Shown here in pieces: positions 34,497 to 43,628 of a stretch of 64,000 nucleotides of DNA. Location of the stretch: positions 62,001 through 126,000 of the forward strand of contig NZ_NXLR01000001.1 in assembly GCF_003364255.1 (NCBI RefSeq). Reading direction: 5' to 3'. Each line of letters starts with the position of its first letter. Position 1 is the first letter of the stretch. The position numbers and the translations under genes are program-made. Origin of the DNA: Helicobacter marmotae. Its GTDB lineage: Bacteria > Campylobacterota > Campylobacteria > Campylobacterales > Helicobacteraceae. Under the pieces are notes generated by a model. It searched no databases, was not told where the DNA came from, and saw only the letters and a list, made by a program, of their open reading frames with translations.

Positions 34497-36016
34497 TTAC
34501 CCTCCTCTTTGAAAGAATCCTTCAAAGAATCTTTAAAGCAATCCTCTTCCACCCAAGCCATAAACGCATCAAAAAATGGTTCAGTAGTTGGCATAAAGCC
34601 CTGCCCTAAGTGAAACTCCGGATCTAAAGAAGTAATATACAAATTGCCTTTAAAATTATTATCCTTATAGATAATACTCTCATCAAGCTCATTGACTAAA
34701 ATACTTTGTGCGTTTTTAGGCGGGTAAAACGCCCCATGGTAATGCCACTTTGCCACAGAAGTGGGAATCTTACTAAAAAGCCCGCTTGAAGTGCGCTCTG
34801 TGCATTTTTGCCCATTCTCTAGGGCATAAAGAGGCATATTTGCCCCGGGTATTAACCACCACCAGAAATTCACGGGATAATCTTTCCAAATAATATTAGG
34901 CAGATAATCCCCCCTCACTTCGCCAAAAGACACAATATGCCCGCCATTATTGAGATAATCTACAAATTTTTGCTTATGCGCTAAGAGGTATTTCACATTT
35001 AAGCGCGAGCTTAAAGTGATGTAATCAAATGTATTAAAATCCATATCCCCTATGTGTAAAAAATGCGCCCTATGGGAGAAAAAGTTAGCATATTTGGCAT
35101 TTTTATTGCTAAAAAAATGCGCGTGAAAGGCACTACCACCGGTGATTATGGCATTTTTAAGCTTGGGGTTTGAGAGATGTTGGCTACTTTTATTTGCCCT
35201 AAAGTCTAAAAACCCGCAAGGGGCTAAATTGGGCTTTTGCATAATCTTATATGCAGGAGCATTCATTCTTAAAGTCTTATAATCTTTCTCCAAAAGCTCG
35301 CCCTCAAGCCATTTTAAGCAATTTAATCCCATTTTTCTAGCTGTTGTGTTATCAAAAAGCCCAAAACCTAGCAAATCCGCATTTGCCGCACTTAAGATAA
35401 TGCCCGCAGTGGAGATTCTATCAATATAGCCCACACATTGCCCATCGCTATCTTCTAATAAAGGCTCAAACGTATGGGGAAAGGCACTCATATCAAAATA
35501 TCCGCGGTTAAAAAACCCTTTGACCCCGCGCCGATGATTTATATCATATTCGCTCACGCCTTGAAAAATCTCTTCTGCTGCCTTGCTTTTAGCAAATCTC
35601 ACCACACGCTCCCTTATGGGGGTTTGGCTTTGGATATAGCCGCTACTAAAGGGCAAAATACGCATAAAATCGCTCATAAAAGAGAGTAGCACGCCTCCAG
35701 CATTTAAATAATGCAAAATCTTATTTTTGAAAAAAGAGAGATAATACTCATCTATACCCATAGGCAGCACTATGGCGCTAAATTGTCTTAAATCAAGTTT
35801 ATGAAATTCCTCATATAAATCCACATGGGTTAAGATGTTTCTATACAAAAAGTTATCCCCTATGCTATTCATACCTAAAAGCCCGCTTTCAATATAAGCA
35901 ATCTTGCCAAAATCTTGGAGTTTTTCATATTGATAAAGGTTCTCTAAACGACTATTTACTTCTCCTATCTCTCCCATCGATTCTTCCATACACTTGCCTA
36001 CTTCACTTTTACTCAT
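34493..36016 (-). CDS. Uncharacterised protein of two tandem class-I glutamine-amidotransferase-like domains, in a TonB uptake operon
   Basis: 507 residues, no signal peptide or membrane helix, so probably cytoplasmic. Two halves (about 35-250 and 280-495) repeat the same pattern: FSAIVLPMGIDEYYLSFFK-NKILHYLNAGGVLLSF in the first and FDYITLSSRLNVKYLLAHK-KFVDYLNNGGHIVSFGE in the second, i.e. strand, hydrophilic turn, helix, then N-x-GG and a strand, as in GATase1/ThuA-like folds. No clear Cys-His-Glu triad is seen, so a binding or non-amidotransferase role is possible. AAGGAGCAAAG before the ATG; overlaps the binding-protein gene by ATGA. Read divergently from the TonB receptor from a shared palindromic promoter region. 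Function unknown. Confidence 0.75.
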   Translation of the reverse strand: MSKSEVGKCMEESMGEIGEVNSRLENLYQYEKLQDFGKIAYIESGLLGMNSIGDNFLYRNILTHVDLYEEFHKLDLRQFSAIVLPMGIDEYYLSFFKNKILHYLNAGGVLLSFMSDFMRILPFSSGYIQSQTPIRERVVRFAKSKAAEEIFQGVSEYDINHRRGVKGFFNRGYFDMSAFPHTFEPLLEDSDGQCVGYIDRISTAGIILSAANADLLGFGLFDNTTARKMGLNCLKWLEGELLEKDYKTLRMNAPAYKIMQKPNLAPCGFLDFRANKSSQHLSNPKLKNAIITGGSAFHAHFFSNKNAKYANFFSHRAHFLHIGDMDFNTFDYITLSSRLNVKYLLAHKQKFVDYLNNGGHIVSFGEVRGDYLPNIIWKDYPVNFWWWLIPGANMPLYALENGQKCTERTSSGLFSKIPTSVAKWHYHGAFYPPKNAQSILVNELDESIIYKDNNFKGNLYITSLDPEFHLGQGFMPTTEPFFDAFMAWVEEDCFKDSLKDSFKEEGK

Positions 36017-36058
36017 CTTTGCTCCTTATATTCTTATTTTTATTAATCTTTGAAAAAG

Positions 36059-36091
36059 CTATTGTATCGTTTTTTTTTTTTAATACAATAG
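36059..36091. promoter_or_regulatory. Symmetric divergent promoter/operator with a T12 spacer
   Basis: Perfect 9-bp inverted repeat CTATTGTAT (36059-36067) and ATACAATAG (36083-36091). On each strand this offers TTGTAT as -35 and TACAAT as -10 with 16 bases between them, of which 12 are one T run (36070-36081). Predicted start points leave leaders of about 35 bases on both sides (receptor ATG 36131, two-domain gene ATG 36014-36016). Length change of the T run would alter -35/-10 spacing for both. The palindrome could also be a regulator site (NikR- or Fur-like); which one is not decidable. Confidence 0.6.
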
Positions 36092-36130
36092 TTATTCCTA
36101 TTTTTAAATTTTAATAAGAAAGGTTCTGTT

Positions 36131-38284
36131 ATGAAATACCATTTAAGTTATATTGCACTTCTTGCAATTCATCTGCCTCTATTGGCAGAATCTGAGCCAA
36201 CGCAAGATATGCAAGAAGTGAAACTTCAAAAATCTGTTATCAAAGCCCAAGCGGCAATGAGCGAGCTCCCGCTAGAATTGCAAAGCACGCAAATTAGTAT
36301 CATCAACGAAGAGGCTTTACTCAAAAGTAGCACGGGTAATATCCAAAGTGTTTTAGAATCTGTCCCGGGCATTGTGTATTCACGCTCTGGGGGCATTAAT
36401 GGGCAAATCACCTTTAGAGGGCAAAATAGCAATGCCCAACGTTCTATTGTAATGATCGATGGTGTGCGCTATTCTGGACGCAGCACTTTAGAGTTTAATA
36501 CCTTTGATCCCTATGCTTTTGAGAGTGTAGAAGTCTTACGCGGGGCAGCAAGCTCACTCTGGGGGAGTGATGCGCAAAATGGCGTTATCAACTTCCGCTC
36601 CCGCACTTCACACTACAATCTCCAAGGTGAATCTTTCAAAGCCACAGCGAGGATTCGGGCATTAGAATATGGCAGTGTGAATAATCTCTTTGGCGGCAGG
36701 CTAGAAGTATTAGGCGGAGGGGGCGGCTGGGATATGCTTATAGGCTTAAGCGCAAAAACCGCTAGTGATTACACAACCCCATTGAAAGAAAATGGCTCCA
36801 AAAAGGCGAAAAACTCATCATTTAACTACTATGGGCTAGATTTTAACATCGGCTATAGCCATAATAATGTGCGCTACTACACTCAAGGGCGAGCCACTAG
36901 GGTAGAATCTCATCGCGCAGGGGGCTTGGGAGCGGCTCCGGGCTCAAGCTATGGAATCTATATGAGTGAAGACCCTATAGCCGAGTATTACTTAAGAGCG
37001 GGGGCTAAAGTTTTAGATTTAGGCTTTGCAGATTCTATGGAGGCATATTTGTATTATCGCCATTGGGATACAGATATTTGGAATAACCGCTCTGCCTTTA
37101 ATAATGCCAATATCCACCAAGAAGTCTTTGATAATAACTACTTTGGCGGGAGGCTTATTTACTATAGCCTCTTAGGATCGCATAATCTCGTATATGGAGC
37201 GGAGTTTGAGAGTGCTATCTCTCCTACAAAAGTGCGGCAAATTAATCTTACAAATAACGCGACTAACACCACCAATCGCCCCTCTACGAGCACAGACTTT
37301 GCACTTTTTATTAAAGATGATTTCCAAGCCCTCCCCTCTTGGCTACTCTCTGCTTCATTAAGAGGGGATTATGTGCTAACCACCATATCTAAAAGCAAAT
37401 CCACCACAGAAATATCAAATATCGCTAACGATCAAGCAATCGCCATAGAATCTGCAAAACTCTTAGATGAGCATAGCATTATCCACAATGGCGCCATTAC
37501 TGGGGCTTTAGGCTCTGTATTATTCTTAAATGACTATATAAGCAATGTCATTAATATAAGCCATAATTTCAAAGCCCCCGCTGCTAGCTCGCGTATGCAA
37601 ACCACGCCAAGCGGGAGCTCCACGCTTACCATAGCAAATCCACTCATCAAGCCCGAATACTCCCAAAGTGTGGAATTTGGCTTTAGATTCCAAAGCGAAA
37701 ATCACTTTATGTCTCTTATAGGATTCTATACCCACTATACTGATATGCTAGCCTTAAGCTCCTATCAAAATGCCACTATCACCACGACAAATGGCTTATA
37801 TCGCTATGAAAATATAGGTAAAGCCCAAATCGCAGGTGCAGAGCTAGAGGGCAGGCATAGCTTTTTAGATGATAGATTAACCCTTGTCTATGCGGGTGCA
37901 TATAACTATGGGCAGAATCTCACAGACAAAAAGCCCCTTGCCTATCTCGCCCCACTTTATGGGCAAATCACCTTACAATACAATGCCCGTAAATTTTACT
38001 TCAACCTCAAGCAAAGAGCTTATGGGGCAAAAACGCGCATAGATGAGAGTGAAGAGCGAAAAACCACAGCTTATACTATGACAGATATTCTCTTAGGACT
38101 TAAGCTAGGGGGATTTAGGGCAGATTTAGCCAATATGGAGCTCTTAGCTGGCATCAATAATTGCTTTGATGTAGTTGGGCGAAACCCCGTAGTGGTAGAA
38201 AATATCTCAAGGGATAGGGCACTTACTAACCCCTTAGTTGAGCCCGGTAGAAATGTATTCATTAAATATGTGTGGAATTATTAA
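36131..38284 (+). CDS. TonB-dependent outer-membrane receptor (haem/metal-chelate type)
   Basis: 717 residues. Signal peptide to about 20 (LLAESEP), plug domain (SIINEEALLKSSTGNIQSVLESVPGIV, GGINGQITFRGQNSNAQRSIVMIDGVRYSG, ESVEVLRGAASSLWGSDAQNGVINF), and a beta barrel ending with FIKYVWNY (aromatic last residue). In the barrel, ISHNFKAPAAS and IANPLIKPEYSQSVEFGF resemble the FRAP and NPNL boxes of haem receptors, but no His lies between them, so haem is only one option. The gene is intact, unlike the receptor at 3109-5132. The permease start overlaps its stop, so receptor, permease and ATPase form one transcript. Confidence 0.92.
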   Translation: MKYHLSYIALLAIHLPLLAESEPTQDMQEVKLQKSVIKAQAAMSELPLELQSTQISIINEEALLKSSTGNIQSVLESVPGIVYSRSGGINGQITFRGQNSNAQRSIVMIDGVRYSGRSTLEFNTFDPYAFESVEVLRGAASSLWGSDAQNGVINFRSRTSHYNLQGESFKATARIRALEYGSVNNLFGGRLEVLGGGGGWDMLIGLSAKTASDYTTPLKENGSKKAKNSSFNYYGLDFNIGYSHNNVRYYTQGRATRVESHRAGGLGAAPGSSYGIYMSEDPIAEYYLRAGAKVLDLGFADSMEAYLYYRHWDTDIWNNRSAFNNANIHQEVFDNNYFGGRLIYYSLLGSHNLVYGAEFESAISPTKVRQINLTNNATNTTNRPSTSTDFALFIKDDFQALPSWLLSASLRGDYVLTTISKSKSTTEISNIANDQAIAIESAKLLDEHSIIHNGAITGALGSVLFLNDYISNVINISHNFKAPAASSRMQTTPSGSSTLTIANPLIKPEYSQSVEFGFRFQSENHFMSLIGFYTHYTDMLALSSYQNATITTTNGLYRYENIGKAQIAGAELEGRHSFLDDRLTLVYAGAYNYGQNLTDKKPLAYLAPLYGQITLQYNARKFYFNLKQRAYGAKTRIDESEERKTTAYTMTDILLGLKLGGFRADLANMELLAGINNCFDVVGRNPVVVENISRDRALTNPLVEPGRNVFIKYVWNY

Positions 38285-39291
38285 TGCAATGGCTTAAAAA
38301 GCCCGGATTATTGCTTGTAAGTTTATACACACTAGGAGGACTTGCCCTCCTTTTGTGTGCGCTTCTTTGTCTAAGCCTTGGGCGCTACTTTATCAGTATG
38401 AGTGATGTTATGAGCACCCTTTTAGGGGAGGGAGAAGATATTCATCATAATATTATCTTTAACTTTCGCTTGCCACGTGTGATTTTAGCCATTATTGTAG
38501 GGGCGGGCTTAAGCCTAGCGGGCGGGGCATTTCAAAGTCTCTTTCGCAATCCTTTAGCTAGCCCTGATATTTTAGGCGTTACCAATGCTGCGGGCTTTGG
38601 GGCGTGCTTAGCTTTACTTTTAGGCTTAGATGTCGCTTTTATTGGTATTATTGGCTTTGCTTTTGGAATCTGCTCTTTGATACTCGTAGTGGCTTTAGGG
38701 TATAACAAGCTTATCCCTTATGAAACCACCACGATGATTCTAAGCGGTATCATCATAAGCGCGCTATTTTCAAGCTTGCTTGGCATACTTAAATACATAG
38801 CCGACCCTCAAGATACCCTCCCTACTATCACGTATTGGCTTTTAGGCTCACTTGATATAAGTTTAGAATCTCATGTAGCTTATAGCTTGCTTGGCATAAT
38901 GCTAGGCAGTGGCATTATTTTTATACTCTCTTGGAAGCTAAATATCCTAAGCCTGCAAGATGATGAGGCAAAATCTCTAGGGGCAAATCTCCCGCTGTTG
39001 CGCTTTAGCCTTATCTTTGCAAGCACGCTTATTGTCGCCTGCAGTGTAAGTATATGCGGGGTCATTGGCTGGGTGGGGCTGCTTGTGCCTCATATCGCAC
39101 GGCTTTTAGTAGGGAATGAGAATTCAAAGCTTATCCCGCTAAGTGCATTTTTTGGCGCTTTGTTTCTTATGGGTATTGATACCCTATCACGTACAATCTC
39201 TTCTGAGCAAATCCCTATTTCTATCCTCACGTCCCTTGTAGGTGCACCTATTTTTATCTACATCTTGCGTAAAAAGGTAGGCAGAGTATGA
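38284..39291 (+). CDS. FecCD-family ABC transporter permease
   Basis: 335 residues from the ATG in TAATG, which overlaps the receptor stop. About ten helices. Family hallmarks: FNFRLPRVILAIIVGAGLSLAGGAFQSLFRNPLASPDILGVTNAAGFGA, DTLPTITYWLLGSL, and GVIGWVGLLVPHIARLLVGNENSKLIPLSA near the C-terminus (coupling helix to the ATPase). Forms the inner-membrane channel for the substrate carried by the binding protein at 33495-34496. It ends with ATGA overlap into the ATPase gene. Confidence 0.93.
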   Translation: MQWLKKPGLLLVSLYTLGGLALLLCALLCLSLGRYFISMSDVMSTLLGEGEDIHHNIIFNFRLPRVILAIIVGAGLSLAGGAFQSLFRNPLASPDILGVTNAAGFGACLALLLGLDVAFIGIIGFAFGICSLILVVALGYNKLIPYETTTMILSGIIISALFSSLLGILKYIADPQDTLPTITYWLLGSLDISLESHVAYSLLGIMLGSGIIFILSWKLNILSLQDDEAKSLGANLPLLRFSLIFASTLIVACSVSICGVIGWVGLLVPHIARLLVGNENSKLIPLSAFFGALFLMGIDTLSRTISSEQIPISILTSLVGAPIFIYILRKKVGRV

Positions 39292-40061
39292 TTTGTGTCA
39301 ATAATCTTAATTTTTATAGTGCTCAAAAAAGGCAGATTCTAAAAAATATTAGTTTTACGCTACAAAAAGGAGAGGTATTAAGCATTCTAGGCTGCAATGG
39401 CGCGGGGAAAACTACACTCTTAAAATGCTTAATTGGGTTTTTAAAGCCCCAAAGTGGGGAAGTGCGCTTGCAAGATAAGCCCATCTCTTGCTATTCTCAC
39501 AAGCAATTATGGCAGATTCTCTCCTATGTGCCTCAAAGTAAGGGTTTGGCGTTTGATTTCAAGGTGCTTGATATGGTAGCTTTGGGCTTAAATGCCTTTG
39601 TCAATTTTAAGCCAAGTAAAACGCATTATTTAAAAGCAAGGGAGACTTTAGAGTGGCTTAATCTTCTGCATTTAGAGCATAAAAATTGTGCGAGTTTAAG
39701 CGGCGGAGAGCTGCAAATGGTAATGTTTGCACGCGCTTTAGTCAAAGAGCCGCAAATCCTTATCCTCGATGAGCCAGAATCAAATTTAGATTTCTTTAAT
39801 CAAAAGACTATCCTTGAATGCCTAAAATCCTTAAAAGAATGCAGCATTATTCTTAATACCCACTTCCCTAACCACGCCGCCTATCTCTCGCACAAAGTGC
39901 TCTTACTCCACAAGCTAGAGCCACACCACACGCAAACTAACGCCCTCTTTGGCACAAAAATAGATATGCTAAATAGCCAAAGCCTAAGTGAGCTCTATAA
40001 AGTCCCGGTAAGCATAGATTCACAAAAATCACAAAATGAGCAATATATGCTAAGAATCTAG
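39288..40061 (+). CDS. ABC transporter ATP-binding protein (FecE/BtuD type)
   Basis: 257 residues. Walker A LGCNGAGKTTLLKC (about 34-47), Q-loop YVPQSKGLAF, signature CASLSGGELQMVMFARAL, Walker B ILILDEPESNLDFFN (E-S-N in place of the common T-S-A/H), H-loop NTHFPN. Drives uptake with the FecCD permease. The C-terminus (GTKIDMLNSQSLSELYKVPV) is the usual FecE-like tail. The ATG overlaps the permease stop. Confidence 0.93.
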   Translation: MICVNNLNFYSAQKRQILKNISFTLQKGEVLSILGCNGAGKTTLLKCLIGFLKPQSGEVRLQDKPISCYSHKQLWQILSYVPQSKGLAFDFKVLDMVALGLNAFVNFKPSKTHYLKARETLEWLNLLHLEHKNCASLSGGELQMVMFARALVKEPQILILDEPESNLDFFNQKTILECLKSLKECSIILNTHFPNHAAYLSHKVLLLHKLEPHHTQTNALFGTKIDMLNSQSLSELYKVPVSIDSQKSQNEQYMLRI

Positions 40062-40633
40062 CCTTTAGCCTAGCGATAAACTACACTTGCCCCCTCAACT
40101 CAACCTGTAAAGGAGGTTATTTTATCAGCTCTAGTAGGCACAGCCCGAAGAATCCCTAAAAGATTTCAAAAGCAATTCTTCAGTCGTTTCACTCCTTCAG
40201 AATGACAAACTTGGCTACCCGCAAGGGAAATTATTTTGTCATTCTGAGGCTTTACAAAAGCCGAAGAATCTCTGTTGGCGACTAGTGATTCCTTTAGAGA
40301 TTCTTCGGTTGGGCTACGCCCGCCCTCAGAATGACAATTGTTTGTTTTGTCACTCTAACCCATTTTGTTATGTTGAGGGCTTTATGCCCAAAACATCTCC
40401 ATTATCAGCTAAAGACTCTTTAAAGGAATCACTAGAAAGGCAGCCATTTTGGCATCACGAGGGAAGGCAAAGCCTGACCTAAGAATTCACAAACCAATCA
40501 CTAGTCGCCAACAGCAATTCTTCGGCTTTGCCAAAGACATGACAAACAGAAAGTCGTTAATAATTTTAAAAGCAATTCTTCAGCTCCTAGCGGGGGCTAA
40601 GACAAGCAAGTTTAGCCCCATAGAAGCACTCCC
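40062..40633. repeat. 572-bp intergenic block of CATTCTGAG-type elements
   Basis: No gene. Several elements in tandem and inverted orientation: TTCACTCCTTCAGAATGACAAAC near 40190, TTTGTCATTCTGAGGCTTT...GAAGAATCTC at about 40237-40272, AGAGATTCTTCGGTTGGGC...CCTCAGAATGACAA at 40298-40337, TTGTTATGTTGAGGGCTTTATGCCC at 40367, and further decayed halves to 40600. The block separates the convergent uptake ATPase gene and purB. Confidence 0.75.
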
Positions 40634-41965
40634 CTACTCGCCAAAAACCCTTTGAAAGATCGCCCCGACATTCTTTGTATAATAGCTAAACTCAAAGCAC
40701 TCTTTAATCGCCGCTTCTCCAATTAAGCCCACAAGTTCAGTATCACTCAGCAAATATTGCAAATACAAACTCTCGCCCTTTTCATTCACCGCTGGCTTGC
40801 CCTCTTGCAAATCTTCCCATACCCTCATCGCATTTCTTTGCACGATTTTATAGGAATCTTCGCGGCTTATGCCCTTTTTAGGGAGCTCAAGCAAGATTCT
40901 TTGAGAAAACACCAATCCACCGGTAAGATTAAGATTTTTCATCATATTTTTAGGATATACCACAAGCTTTTCCACCAAGCCCTTAAGGCGATGAAGCATA
41001 AAATCTGTAGTGATAAAGCTATCAGGCAAGATAAATCGCTCGACACTTGAGTGGCTAATATCCCTCTCATGCCAAAGGGCGACATTCTCCATAGCAGGCA
41101 GGGCATAGGAGCGAATGATTCTACAAAGCCCTGTGATATTCTCACTTAACACCGGGTTACGCTTATGGGGCATAGCAGAGCTGCCTTTCTGCCCACTCTC
41201 AAAGTATTCTTCTGCCTCATATACTTCTGTGCGCTGCAAATGCCGAATCGCCACAGCAATTTTCTCACAAGAGCTTGCAAGAAGCGCTAAATCACTCATT
41301 AGCCTTGCATATCTATCACGTTGAATCACCTGATTACTGACCTTTGCCGCCTTAAGCCCCAAACTCTCGCACACAAGCTCTTCTAGCTCTAGTGGCGTAT
41401 GGGCGAGATTCCCCATTGCGCCACTTAGCTGCCCCACACTTACGACCTCTAGTGTTGATTCCAAAGCCTTTATATGCCTGCAAAGCTCATCATACCAAAT
41501 CGCACACACAAGCCCAAAGGTAATGGGCTCTCCGTGTATGCCATGACTGCGCCCGACCATTAGCGTATCCTTATGCTCATAAGCGCGCTTTTTAATGGCT
41601 TGGGTTAAAAGCCTCACATCTTCAATGATGATTTTTAGCGAATCTCGCATTTGTAATGCCACAGCCGTATCGATACAATCACTTGAAGTAATGCCATAAT
41701 GCACCCAGCGCGATTCTTCACCTAAAGATTCAGCTACACTGGTGGTAAAGGCGATTAAATCATGCTTTGTAACTGCCTCAATTTCATCAATACGCGCAAT
41801 GTCAAAGCGCGCATTTTTACAAATCTTCTCACAATCGCTATCTGGGATTAGCCCTAAGCGATTCCAGCCTTTCACCAGTGCCTTTTCCACTTCTAGCCAC
41901 GCAGAATACTTGGCATTCATATCCCAAAGTTGTTTCATCTCCTCACGTGCATATCGCTCTACCAT
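40634..41965 (-). CDS. purB: Adenylosuccinate lyase
   Basis: 443 residues. Cleaves SAICAR and adenylosuccinate in purine synthesis. Signature GSSAMPHKRNPV (about 268-279, the fumarase/aspartase-family signature), catalytic regions TVGRSHGIHGEPITFG (VGRSHGIHGEPITFGL in full form), YGITSSDCIDTAVALQM, and the C-terminal SRILLELPKKGISREDSYKIVQRNAM pattern. AAAGGAGCAAAA before the ATG at 41963-41965. Complete. Confidence 0.96.
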   Translation of the reverse strand: MVERYAREEMKQLWDMNAKYSAWLEVEKALVKGWNRLGLIPDSDCEKICKNARFDIARIDEIEAVTKHDLIAFTTSVAESLGEESRWVHYGITSSDCIDTAVALQMRDSLKIIIEDVRLLTQAIKKRAYEHKDTLMVGRSHGIHGEPITFGLVCAIWYDELCRHIKALESTLEVVSVGQLSGAMGNLAHTPLELEELVCESLGLKAAKVSNQVIQRDRYARLMSDLALLASSCEKIAVAIRHLQRTEVYEAEEYFESGQKGSSAMPHKRNPVLSENITGLCRIIRSYALPAMENVALWHERDISHSSVERFILPDSFITTDFMLHRLKGLVEKLVVYPKNMMKNLNLTGGLVFSQRILLELPKKGISREDSYKIVQRNAMRVWEDLQEGKPAVNEKGESLYLQYLLSDTELVGLIGEAAIKECFEFSYYTKNVGAIFQRVFGE

Positions 41966-42040
41966 TTTTGCTCCTTTGTTTTGGATTCTAAAATTTTGTT
42001 TAGCCTAATTCATTCTTCTTCATTAATTCTTCTTCGCTCA

Positions 42041-43129
42041 TCATAAGTCAAAACTCCCCTGTATGCCTTTCTTGTCTTTGAGTTTCCATTCACCCGTTTC
42101 TTTATTGGGGGTAGCAATTTCGCTTAAAATTTCTCTTATAAAATCCTTACTTGGACTTACGCCATTTTTAAGTAATGGAATTATTTCAAGACATATATCA
42201 TCAAAATAAGCCTTTTTGCCCTGTCTTTTTGCCCCACGCAAATAGGAGAGCAGAAAATACCTTGTCCTTAGCTCCAAAGGGATAGCGTGGCTTTTAAATT
42301 TCTGCCCTTTTTTGATATGATATTTCCCGCTCTCTTCATCAAGGTCAAAATGTATGTTAATTAAAGGCGTTAAATCTGCATAATCCTTGCCTAATTGATG
42401 TAAAAAGCCTAACTCCAAGCCCTTAATAGCGATTTCATTATGGATTTCCTCTAAGCTCACTCCATTGTCTCTAGCTATCAAAGCTTCCGCGTGATTAAGC
42501 ACAAGGGCGATAACATCATCTCCCAAATGCTCTTTGGCTTGTTTTTTAGGATTTAAGATTGGCTTAGGCAATTCCCTGTTTAAATACCACTCATCACTTT
42601 TTTTAGGCTTTTTAGAATCTCCACTTAAAGCCTGTCGTAAAGATTCTATGAAAGTAGTGAGATATTGCTTCAAAAGTGCAAAATGTGTATTATCAAAGTC
42701 ATTGCTAAAAAGCTCTTCACATAAAAATTCTGCTAATAAACTCCGACCATTGGTTTCAAAAAGTGTGAAACTCTTACCATTACAAAGTGCATAAAATGGG
42801 GCTTTAACTTCAGCATTAATCGCATAATAAAAGGCTTGTGCTTCAGCCTTACTTGAAGAATTTATATCAACACTCGGGGCTTTTGCGTCTAACACACAAT
42901 GAGGCTTATTGTGCAAATATAAAACATAATCAGGATAGCTTGAGAGAGTGGTTTTTGTATTACTTCCTAGAATCGTGGGGCTTGTAAGTTTAGGGCTTCT
43001 GGCTATTTCAAAGGGGCTTTTTGAATTTCTCTCCTTAAAGCTAAGAGCGCTTAAAAGCGGCGTGATGATAACCTCCCGCACGGAATCTTCCTTAAAATCT
43101 TCATTTTCTAAAAGTGTAAAATCAATCAT
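42041..43129 (-). CDS. Stand-alone type I restriction HsdR N-terminal-like nuclease domain protein
   Basis: 362 residues. The N-terminal 150 residues match the HSDR_N pattern: EDFKEDSVREVIITPLLSALSF, then a PD-(D/E)xK core, SYPDYVLYL (P66-D67) and CVLDAKAP (D81-x-K83), followed by AQAFYYAINAEVKAPFYALCNGKSFTLFET. The helicase/translocase domains of true HsdR are absent, and no hsdM or hsdS is nearby. The rest (about 190-362) is unassigned and ends in a segment that could be a winged helix (KDFIREILSEIATPNKETGEWKLKD). May be an orphan defence nuclease or a DNA-repair type enzyme. AAAGGGAAATAGCG before the ATG. Confidence 0.8.
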   Translation of the reverse strand: MIDFTLLENEDFKEDSVREVIITPLLSALSFKERNSKSPFEIARSPKLTSPTILGSNTKTTLSSYPDYVLYLHNKPHCVLDAKAPSVDINSSSKAEAQAFYYAINAEVKAPFYALCNGKSFTLFETNGRSLLAEFLCEELFSNDFDNTHFALLKQYLTTFIESLRQALSGDSKKPKKSDEWYLNRELPKPILNPKKQAKEHLGDDVIALVLNHAEALIARDNGVSLEEIHNEIAIKGLELGFLHQLGKDYADLTPLINIHFDLDEESGKYHIKKGQKFKSHAIPLELRTRYFLLSYLRGAKRQGKKAYFDDICLEIIPLLKNGVSPSKDFIREILSEIATPNKETGEWKLKDKKGIQGSFDL

Positions 43130-43138
43130 CGCTATTTC

Positions 43139-43620
43139 CCTTTGTGTAGTGCTTAGTGGCAGGATTTTAGCTTAAGCTAACTTAAATTCTAAACATTGTA
43201 AGGTATCGCGCTTAAATTAAGCCCCCATAATGTTAAAACCAAATTCAAAGCAAGGGAAATTTTGTCAGCCCTAGCAAGGACAAAGAATCGATTGTAAAAA
43301 CTACTAGAAAATCTGCCATTTTGTCATATTGATGGCTTTATGCCCGAAACATTCCTAAACGAGCTACTAGAAAAATAACAGCAATTCTTCGGCTTTGCCA
43401 AAGACATAACAAACAGAAAGTCGTTAATTTCTAAAAGAGATTAGCGGGGGTTTGTGATAGCAAAATACAGCATTTACTGATTCTAGTGGAGATGTTTTGC
43501 CCCCTCTTCTGCCCTCTTAGGAAAAGTTCAGAATCATAAGGTAGAATCGCTATTAGTTCCTTATAAAAATACTTGATAAAAATACTTGGGCTTAAGCCCT
43601 AAGTAAAACTTATCCAACAA
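43139..43620. repeat. Intergenic block with decayed CATTCTGAG-type elements
   Basis: About 480 bp, no gene. Degenerate copies between 43255 and 43420 (TTTGTCAGCCC...AAAGAATCG, TTTGTCATATTGATGGCTTTATGCCC, GCAATTCTTCGGCTTTGCC...GACATAACAAAC). The galE promoter is expected in the last 100 bp; AAGGAGTATA precedes its ATG. Confidence 0.6.
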
Positions 43621-43628
43621 GGAGTATA

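Noticed and set aside
40062-40633. Regularly recurring direct and inverted repeats resembling a CRISPR array
   Set aside because: Repeats are of unequal length, in both orientations, without unique spacers of constant size, and no cas genes are present.
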